Shown here one piece after another: positions 20,422 to 26,231 of a stretch of DNA of 26,231 nucleotides. Under the pieces are notes generated by a model. The model worked only from the letters and a program-made list of their open reading frames with translations, made no database searches and had not been told where the DNA came from. The DNA lies in assembly GCA_018304565.1 (NCBI GenBank), contig JAGVVX010000041.1, positions 1-26,231 on the forward strand, written 5' to 3'. Within the stretch, counting starts at the first letter, position 1, and every line of letters begins with the position of its first letter. A program made the translations under genes and the position numbers. This DNA comes from Candidatus Aenigmatarchaeota archaeon (lineage in GTDB: Archaea; Aenigmatarchaeota; Aenigmatarchaeia; GW2011-AR5).

Positions 20422-21414
20422 ATGCCGGAAATATTCAAGTTCAAGATACCGCAGGCATACGCTGTGCGCGGAAAATCCGGGATCGAAGTCACGCTTTTTT
20501 ATCGGCCTGAAAAAGACAGGGAATACATAATCGGGCGCGATCTTAGCGATGCAGCTACCGTGGAATTCGGGATAAATGCACTCCAGCAGTTGCGGTCTGA
20601 AGGCTACGCGGAAATAGGGACTCCTGAATGCCCTTTGAGGCCCGCTTCAGGGGCAATCGTGGACTATCTCCGGAACGGAAAAATGTTCTCCCACAGGAGA
20701 GACGGTGGCGCAAGAGTTCACCCATGGTACCACGGGATACCTTCCGGGTTTCCTTCTACAAAGGAACATTTCAGGGACATCGGGGCGCTCCAGCGAAAGG
20801 AAGGCGCTGAAGAAAGCATCCTCTGGACGCGCGACAGGGATCCATGGGTTTATGTCCCAAATGATGATGTCGGCAAGGCCGTCACGCTGGCTAAACTGAG
20901 GGAGCTTGAGATAGATGCCCCGGTCGCAGAGACAGAAGTTGACTATTGGGGAGGGCCGGACGTGCTCGAAATTCGCGAAGGCGGCAGTGTCATAAGCACA
21001 TTTCACGGACTTATCTATCTTTCATGGGTACAGGAAAAAAACCTTGCGATAGCGAATGCAAGATACTGGAAACATGTTGATCCGGAAAACGTATGCGCCA
21101 CGGACGGCGAAACATTCATGGGTAAAGACGGTTTGGTGCACCTCAACAGGGAGGTGTTTGAACTGTTGCCATCTAGGCTTGCAACAACGAGATCCGGGGA
21201 TGTCATGAGAAACCCCGTGGTTTATCGCCTTAACAGGTCTACAAGAAGGCCGGAACTCCAGACAGGCGAACCCGAAGCGCCTTATATTTTCAAGCCGGAT
21301 GACGGCCTGAGAAGGGTTCTTTCCAGTTATGGCGCTGCCGGCTACTGGAAGGGCAGATGGCTCGACCACGAGATTGAAGAGGAAAAAAAACATCTGGAAA
21401 AACTGAAAGGCTGA
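20422..21414 (+). CDS. Unknown soluble protein, 330 aa
   Basis: No family recognised. The start at ATG 20422 (MPEIFKFKIPQAYAVRGK) is chosen because the TATA box at 20390 predicts transcription from that point; the frame itself is open from 20383. The product is rich in charged and aromatic residues, without signal peptide, membrane segment or Cys clusters. Motif-like stretches are VHPWYHGIPSGFPSTKEHF, WTRDRDPWVYVPNDDVGKA, DYWGGPDVLEIREGGSVIS and a charged C-terminal helix (EIEEEKKHLEKLKG). The alternation of short strands suggests an enzyme, but no catalytic motif can be named. Codon use is like that of neighbours. Confidence 0.7.
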   Translation: MPEIFKFKIPQAYAVRGKSGIEVTLFYRPEKDREYIIGRDLSDAATVEFGINALQQLRSEGYAEIGTPECPLRPASGAIVDYLRNGKMFSHRRDGGARVHPWYHGIPSGFPSTKEHFRDIGALQRKEGAEESILWTRDRDPWVYVPNDDVGKAVTLAKLRELEIDAPVAETEVDYWGGPDVLEIREGGSVISTFHGLIYLSWVQEKNLAIANARYWKHVDPENVCATDGETFMGKDGLVHLNREVFELLPSRLATTRSGDVMRNPVVYRLNRSTRRPELQTGEPEAPYIFKPDDGLRRVLSSYGAAGYWKGRWLDHEIEEEKKHLEKLKG

Positions 21415-21445
21415 AATAAATGATTACAATGTTGCGGATAATTAC

Positions 21446-24073
21446 TCACACATGATACCTCAGCAGCGCCCCGATGCCGCCAAGCTGCCTGAATTGCTGG
21501 CCTTCGCGCGTGTCTGGTGAAACAACGATAAGCGCAGTGCCGTAGTTTTGCGCTTTCTCCTCGAAATATTCTATGGCGTCTTCCCCTTCTATTTTTTCGC
21601 TGATGCTCTCGCTTATGATTATAGTTTCTGCCGCGCCCAGCTCAAGCACGCGTATTACTTCCTTGGCGCCGTAAACTGCAATTCCATGCGGTTTCTGAAG
21701 CTCTGTCAGGAATTTCTGCAGAAGATTCTTTTCTTTCGTGACTGCCAGTTCTTTTATCAGATCTTCCCCCCGTATCAGTGTTTCTTCCAGCCCGTGCTCT
21801 CCTGTATAGCCCGTATCAACAGTTCCAAGTATTTTACTCCTCACGTCTGCATGAACATACTCTTCCTTCAGAAAGAATTCCTTTATCGGTCCCGGTCCTC
21901 CCAGAAGTATGCCCCTGACCTCCTTGTGCTCCTCGAAGATCTTGTTTGCGGCTTCGCCCACTTCTTTCAGCCAGTCGTTAAGCATGCCCTCGCGCACGCG
22001 TGAGAAACGTGCTGAACTATTGTGGACTACAATACCGTTTGCAATGAAGTTGGAATTCTTAACTTCTATATCAACGAACCTATTTTTCTCTTCTATTTTC
22101 TTTATAGAGCTTATTTTTACAGGCACTAGGTTATAATTTAATACTATTTCGAGTTTTTTTCTCAGGCTTTCGTTGTTTCTAACCTCATTTATTATGGAAT
22201 TTCTGAATACGTCTTTACTCATCAGCCTTTCATTTCTGAAGAAACTGGTAACTTTTGGAAAGTCCGACACTTTGTAGCCTTCTGACTCAAGTATTTTTCT
22301 TATATTTTCTCCCGTCAGGAATATTTGTCTTGTATAGCTTGTTACTGATTTATTTTGGATGACTTCTGCCAGCTTTTTGTTTTTATAAGCCGCATTAAAT
22401 CCTATTGAGTTCAGAAATATTTCTAGTGACGTTCTTTCTGTTATTCCTACCGTAAACCTGTGTTTTTTGCTGTAAGGATTTCTCCTGTTGTCGTATTCTG
22501 CAAGCGATGCTAATATCCCGAATCTGAGCAAAGCCAACTGCGTTTGCCTGGCCATTTTTTTGTTATTTATCCCCAGGCCTATCCCCCTTTCCCTGTTTAC
22601 GTAGCCTTCAGCATCAAAAAACCCTCTCAAGAATGCAGCAAGTACGCTATCGGGTGATTTGAGGATTTTAGCCGGCATTTCAGTATCCAGTGCGTATTTT
22701 AGTTCCGGAAATTCATTTTTTATCAGTTTTACAATAGGTTTGCCATATATTCTGGCAACATAATGTCCCTTGTTTTCTCTATGCGTGATTTTCGAGTTGC
22801 AGTTGAATATGATTTCTGCCAAGTTGTTGTAATATTCAATCGTCTGCTTGTCAGCATCAAATAGCGACAATCTTTCATTCTCTATAGAGCCGTCTCCGGC
22901 AAAGTAGCCTAGAAAATTTGCCAGATTTTCGTTCAGAACTTCAGGCAGTTTAAGATCTTTGACTGGCACGCAGAACTGGCGTATGAAAGAGCCTGTTTCT
23001 GTGCCAAGATGTTTGCACAAGACTTTTAGAAATCCAATTTTTATATCCCTTTTTCCAAGCTCTATCACTGATATTGCTGTCTGCGTTACACCTGATTTCT
23101 TGGCCAACTCTTTCTGCAATAATTTTAATGAAATTCTTCTGTTTTTAATATATTCTCTCCCTTTTTCACTTATCTTGTATGAATTGTAAAAACTTGAGCT
23201 ATTCAAACTTTGTATTTCGCCTTCTACATCTATTTTTTCAGGCAGCAATAGAAAGTCGCCATTCTTCAGCTTTTCTGCCGGAATCTCTTCTATACTGTTT
23301 CCCCACCTGAAGAATAGGTGATCTTTTGAAGATTCGATTTGTGTGGCAGGACATTTGGTTGTTATTACGTATTTTGTATTCTTTTTTGTTTCCCATTTTT
23401 TTATTACCGGCCTGTTGCTCAGGGTTGTTTCTGGGAAATTTACAGATTTGACTATATGGGGATTGCTGACTTTACATATTTCCAATAAAGTCCCATCACC
23501 CATCTGTATGAGAGTATCCGGTGCCAGGCACTGCCCCCCAGCACGCGTTTTACCAGGGACTATGGATTCCTTGTGGTAGAGTGGTTCAAGCTTCTTGCCT
23601 TTCAGCAAAGCGATGTCTGCTTCGCTCTTGTCAAGGCAGATTATCCCGTATATCTCTTTCTCTTCTACCATGTCGAGCAGGGGATCCATTACGAACCTCT
23701 GGTCGCACCAGTACATCTTGACCTTTATCTCTTCGGGCGGCTCTATTGCCCAGATCTCTATATTCGTTGCGCCTTCTTTATCGCTCACGTTGCCGCAGAA
23801 AAGCGCAATGCCGTTCTGCGGCGTGTGTTTGTAGAGCTGCAGGTGCCTGATTATCTTCTCCAGTGCCGTTGTCACGTTCTTCCTTACTGGTTTTGATTTT
23901 ATGTTCTCCGCAGTGCTTTGTTCTGTCCGGAGCTGGCTGATGATTTCGCTGAGCGAGTAGTTCACAGGCACATAGACTGTTACAAGCTCTGTATGCCTGC
24001 CCTTGATCGCCTGCAGCATGTTCACAAGCTTTTTCAGCTTGAATTTTGATTTTATCTTCTCTTCCGTTTCCAT
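21446..24073 (-). CDS. prf1: Peptide chain release factor aRF1 containing an in-frame intein at the GGQ motif
   Basis: The 875-residue precursor contains aRF1 (N-extein 1-181, C-extein 686-875; spliced 371 residues). The stop-codon recognition motifs NIKS (57-60) and YWCDQRF are present, and GGQ (179-181), which triggers peptidyl-tRNA hydrolysis. The next residue is intein Cys182, and after the intein the sequence resumes SSARFSR, so the spliced motif reads RAGGQSSARF as in normal aRF1. The C-terminal domain ends QFRQLGGIGALLRYHV. aRF1 is essential, so splicing must be efficient. ATG 24073 is chosen over GTG 24082 from the TATA box at 24099. Confidence 0.96.
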   Translation of the reverse strand: METEEKIKSKFKLKKLVNMLQAIKGRHTELVTVYVPVNYSLSEIISQLRTEQSTAENIKSKPVRKNVTTALEKIIRHLQLYKHTPQNGIALFCGNVSDKEGATNIEIWAIEPPEEIKVKMYWCDQRFVMDPLLDMVEEKEIYGIICLDKSEADIALLKGKKLEPLYHKESIVPGKTRAGGQCLAPDTLIQMGDGTLLEICKVSNPHIVKSVNFPETTLSNRPVIKKWETKKNTKYVITTKCPATQIESSKDHLFFRWGNSIEEIPAEKLKNGDFLLLPEKIDVEGEIQSLNSSSFYNSYKISEKGREYIKNRRISLKLLQKELAKKSGVTQTAISVIELGKRDIKIGFLKVLCKHLGTETGSFIRQFCVPVKDLKLPEVLNENLANFLGYFAGDGSIENERLSLFDADKQTIEYYNNLAEIIFNCNSKITHRENKGHYVARIYGKPIVKLIKNEFPELKYALDTEMPAKILKSPDSVLAAFLRGFFDAEGYVNRERGIGLGINNKKMARQTQLALLRFGILASLAEYDNRRNPYSKKHRFTVGITERTSLEIFLNSIGFNAAYKNKKLAEVIQNKSVTSYTRQIFLTGENIRKILESEGYKVSDFPKVTSFFRNERLMSKDVFRNSIINEVRNNESLRKKLEIVLNYNLVPVKISSIKKIEEKNRFVDIEVKNSNFIANGIVVHNSSARFSRVREGMLNDWLKEVGEAANKIFEEHKEVRGILLGGPGPIKEFFLKEEYVHADVRSKILGTVDTGYTGEHGLEETLIRGEDLIKELAVTKEKNLLQKFLTELQKPHGIAVYGAKEVIRVLELGAAETIIISESISEKIEGEDAIEYFEEKAQNYGTALIVVSPDTREGQQFRQLGGIGALLRYHV
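22019..23530 (-). mobile_element. Intein with LAGLIDADG homing endonuclease and helix-turn-helix domain
   Basis: The intein is 504 residues (182-685 of the precursor). It starts CLAPDTLIQMGDG (block A), has ESSKDHLFF (block B, His) and ends NSNFIANGIVVHN followed by Ser (blocks F and G), the full set for protein splicing. Two LAGLIDADG helices, LGYFAGDG (388-395) and LRGFFDAEG (482-490), indicate a homing endonuclease. Between the N-terminal splicing part and the endonuclease lies a Cro/C1-type helix-turn-helix (about 313-358, LLQKELAKKSGVTQTAISVIELG), which is not part of a minimal intein. Both acidic residues of the endonuclease motifs are kept, so it may be active. The region looks more AT-rich than the extein, in keeping with recent transfer. 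Confidence 0.95.
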
Positions 24074-24098
24074 GAAGCTCACGCTTACTATCTTTATT

Positions 24099-24105
24099 CT
24101 ATAAA
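24099..24105 (-). promoter_or_regulatory. TATA box for aRF1
   Basis: TTTATAG on the minus strand, within a longer AT stretch, predicts a start near 24076, just before ATG 24073. Confidence 0.5.
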
Positions 24106-24148
24106 TAAAAGATGTTAAATTTCTTCTTGAGTGGATCTATCCGGCTGT

Positions 24149-26230
24149 TCAGGGGCTCCAGTTTACAACAACAACCATCACGTCAAATATGTCTATGATC
24201 CCGAACGGCGGTGCTGCATCGGCCTTGCTGTCAAAGGTTGTTTTGCCGAAATAACTCGCAACCATCACGACGTCAAGAATGTCTACTTTTTTGTCGCCGT
24301 TTATGTCTCCAGCAATGGATGGAGCATTTACAGTTATTGTTACTGACTTGTTCACTGATCCGCCCGCACCCGTACAGGTTAGAGTATAAGTTGAAGTTGA
24401 TGCTGGGTTGCCGGTTTGTGATCCTGATATAGTCTTTGTGCCTGTCCATGCTCCCGCGGCTGTACAGGATGAAGCGTCTGTTGTTGACCAAGTCAGAGTT
24501 ACCATGCTGCCTGCATCAACAGAAGTTTGCGACGCAGATAATATAATTGATGGAACCGGTGGAGTTATTGGGACTCCAACCCCAGGAGCATACCTGAATA
24601 AATACATATTATTATTGGAAGTGTCGGTTGATCCAACCATCACTAAAACATTTTGTCCTGGGTCAAAAACAAAAGCATGTCTTACGCTCGGTGTCAAGCC
24701 ACCCGGGCTAGTTACAGTTGAGATATTCTGCCAAGTAGAGTTAGCTGGCTCATAAACATGCAAAGTGCTTGTGTCCAGCCTCCAGAAAAATAAAACCTTG
24801 TGTATGCTGTCCCAGGCAACATATGCATCATTGGTTGTTGTGCAGCCAGATATACTGCCGCCGGGCACAGGACCAAGATCTGCAATTTTTTTTGTTGCAA
24901 TACTATACCGATGCAGCCTTCCACTGCATCCGTCTACAGTATATATTTGTTTTTTTTCTGAATCAGTGTCAGAGCCTTCTTTATTTACCCTGATGTCTTT
25001 TCCAAGCGCATTAACACCCAGCCCGAATTTAGACCAAGTTTTTGTTGGAATGCTGTAAATATTTGCCACCGCTCCTAGACCGCCATCCCAGCCAAATCTT
25101 ATTAGAGAATCGCTTTCATTGTCGTAATGGCTTTTCCATGTCTCAGCAACGTTCGGGCCAGTATCAGAAGTTTGGTTTGTCCATTTTTTTGTGACAGGAT
25201 CAAAAGTCATAACATGATATGCCAGAAATAACGGGTCGCTTGCTCTTGAACCTGTTTCTCCTGCGCAATTATCAGAAGCTATTTCCATAGTTCCTGGGAC
25301 CATCCAGAATACATTTCTCTTGTTGTCCCATGTCCAGCCAACGAAATCAGGATGTTTTGGCTGAATTGTCCCGTCAGTTCTGCAATAAGGCTGCTCAAGC
25401 CGCCAGCCTGCAGCCGGATTTGTCTTGTCATCCCACTTGTCCTTTATTGACAATGAGAACATGTCTTGCCTGTATGATTGTTCGTGGGCTAGTCCGCCAA
25501 AATCGCCGCCAACAGAATACAGTCTTCCATCCAGCGGATTCCACGCCAAAGTAACATGCTTGTTGTAACCTATCCCTTGCCCCCTGTACGGCAGCTGCAC
25601 AGCCATAAAAACGCCTGTTGGAATATCAATCTGGCCGGGGGTACTATCAACGCTGTTGGACACTGTTACACCCACAGAGTCTGTTGCGACGTTTCCTGCT
25701 ACATCCCGTGCAGTCGCAGTTAAAGTGTGTGCACCATTTGCAGCTGTTTTTGTATCCCATGAAACCGAATAAGGGCTTGTTGTGTCTTCTATACCGAGTG
25801 CAGTGCTGTCAAGCTTGAATTGAACACCTACAACTTCAATGTTATCAGAAGCGCTTGCAGTAACTGTAGTTGTGTTAAATACAGTTGCACCAACTGATGG
25901 AGATGTGATTGAAACTACAGGTGCAATAGTATCTGTTGCTGCTGTTACTATAACCATTGTTGATTGTGTCGTTGTTCCGCCAGGGCCAGTGCATGTGAGA
26001 GTATATGTGGAAGTCGCTGCTGGGCTGACTGCCTGATTACCAGAAGTTGCTTTTGTTCCTGACCATGAATCAGATGCCGTACATGAAGTTGCATCGCTTG
26101 CACTCCACGACAATGTAGTTGATTGTCCACTTGTAATGGTTGTTGGTGATGCAGAAAATGTAAGCACTGGAGCTAGTGTGCCGCTTCTGTCGGGCTTGAA
26201 AGCGTAGACTGGTCCTGTAACTTTATGGGC
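24149..26230 (-). CDS. Secreted Ig-like / beta-propeller / dockerin protein (5' end outside window)
   Basis: The frame stays open to the window edge, giving 693 residues without the N terminus. Domains in order: an Ig-like domain with one Cys pair (PTTITSGQSTTLSWSASDA...STYTLTC), a Big-type domain (PVVSITSPSVGATVF...DVAGNVATDSV), a kelch-like propeller of about 300 residues (HVTLAWNPLDGRLYSVGG, RHAFVFDPGQNVLVMVG), a second copy of the first Ig-like domain, and a C-terminal dockerin-like pair of calcium loops (GDINGDKKVDILDVVMVASYFG, then ADAAPPFGIIDIFDVMVVVVNW). The first loop is canonical; the second has lost Asp/Asn ligands. It is probably cell-surface or exported and may attach to a cohesin partner. 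Confidence 0.85.
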   Translation of the reverse strand, partial: AHKVTGPVYAFKPDRSGTLAPVLTFSASPTTITSGQSTTLSWSASDATSCTASDSWSGTKATSGNQAVSPAATSTYTLTCTGPGGTTTQSTMVIVTAATDTIAPVVSITSPSVGATVFNTTTVTASASDNIEVVGVQFKLDSTALGIEDTTSPYSVSWDTKTAANGAHTLTATARDVAGNVATDSVGVTVSNSVDSTPGQIDIPTGVFMAVQLPYRGQGIGYNKHVTLAWNPLDGRLYSVGGDFGGLAHEQSYRQDMFSLSIKDKWDDKTNPAAGWRLEQPYCRTDGTIQPKHPDFVGWTWDNKRNVFWMVPGTMEIASDNCAGETGSRASDPLFLAYHVMTFDPVTKKWTNQTSDTGPNVAETWKSHYDNESDSLIRFGWDGGLGAVANIYSIPTKTWSKFGLGVNALGKDIRVNKEGSDTDSEKKQIYTVDGCSGRLHRYSIATKKIADLGPVPGGSISGCTTTNDAYVAWDSIHKVLFFWRLDTSTLHVYEPANSTWQNISTVTSPGGLTPSVRHAFVFDPGQNVLVMVGSTDTSNNNMYLFRYAPGVGVPITPPVPSIILSASQTSVDAGSMVTLTWSTTDASSCTAAGAWTGTKTISGSQTGNPASTSTYTLTCTGAGGSVNKSVTITVNAPSIAGDINGDKKVDILDVVMVASYFGKTTFDSKADAAPPFGIIDIFDVMVVVVNWSP

Positions 26231-26231
26231 A

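Noticed and set aside
22019..23530. Independent homing endonuclease gene
   Set aside because: The endonuclease is in frame with both halves of aRF1 and has complete splicing blocks, so it is an intein.

Overview
The window is most likely from an archaeon with a small, compact genome, of the DPANN kind (for example Woesearchaeota, Pacearchaeota or Diapherotrites; the exact lineage cannot be fixed from sequence alone). The evidence is an archaeal replication factor C small subunit, archaeal release factor aRF1, FtsZ, a tRNA-Met with an intron after position 37, TATA boxes centred about 25 bases before many start codons (which points to leaderless mRNAs), archaeal secreted Cys-rich, dockerin and lipoprotein genes, and a protein repair methyltransferase. 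No phage, transposase or CRISPR array was found.

Layout. 1-1996 (+): a split ATP-citrate-lyase type operon: the end of a SucC/AclB-like subunit, a SucD-like subunit, an unknown 61-residue protein and a stand-alone citryl-CoA lyase. 2040-3234 (-): four small unknown genes including a zinc ribbon. 3360-3993: one small + gene and one small - membrane protein. 4060-5530: a long structured leader and ftsZ. 5531-6701: a hairpin-rich non-coding stretch with a candidate structured RNA, a 69-residue gene and tRNA-Met(CAT) split by a 207-base intron full of hairpins. 6702-8641 (-): RFC small subunit and a PurN-like formyltransferase. 8891-13145 (+): a secreted transglutaminase-like protein, a copper/thiol-type CcdA fusion protein and a double ATP-cone protein. 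13224-14774 (+): purC and a divergent purE-like gene. 14819-17888 (+): a large secreted Cys-rich protein and a lipoprotein. 17939-20214: a MraZ-like regulator (-), pcm and tatD (+) and a small unknown gene (-). 20422-21414 (+): an unknown 330-residue protein. 21446-24073 (-): aRF1 carrying a 504-residue intein inserted immediately after the GGQ motif. 24149-end (-): a partial secreted Ig/propeller/dockerin protein.

Connections. The citrate-cleavage subunits form one operon. purN, purC and the purE-like gene belong to de novo purine synthesis. pcm and tatD overlap or abut. RFC, aRF1, ftsZ and tRNA-Met are core housekeeping genes. The most unusual material is (1) a family of short hairpin elements with a conserved core and copy-specific complementary flanks, found after ftsZ, in the RFC leader and inside the tRNA intron; (2) the intein at the catalytic GGQ of aRF1; and (3) a branched RNA-like structure at 5850-6040.
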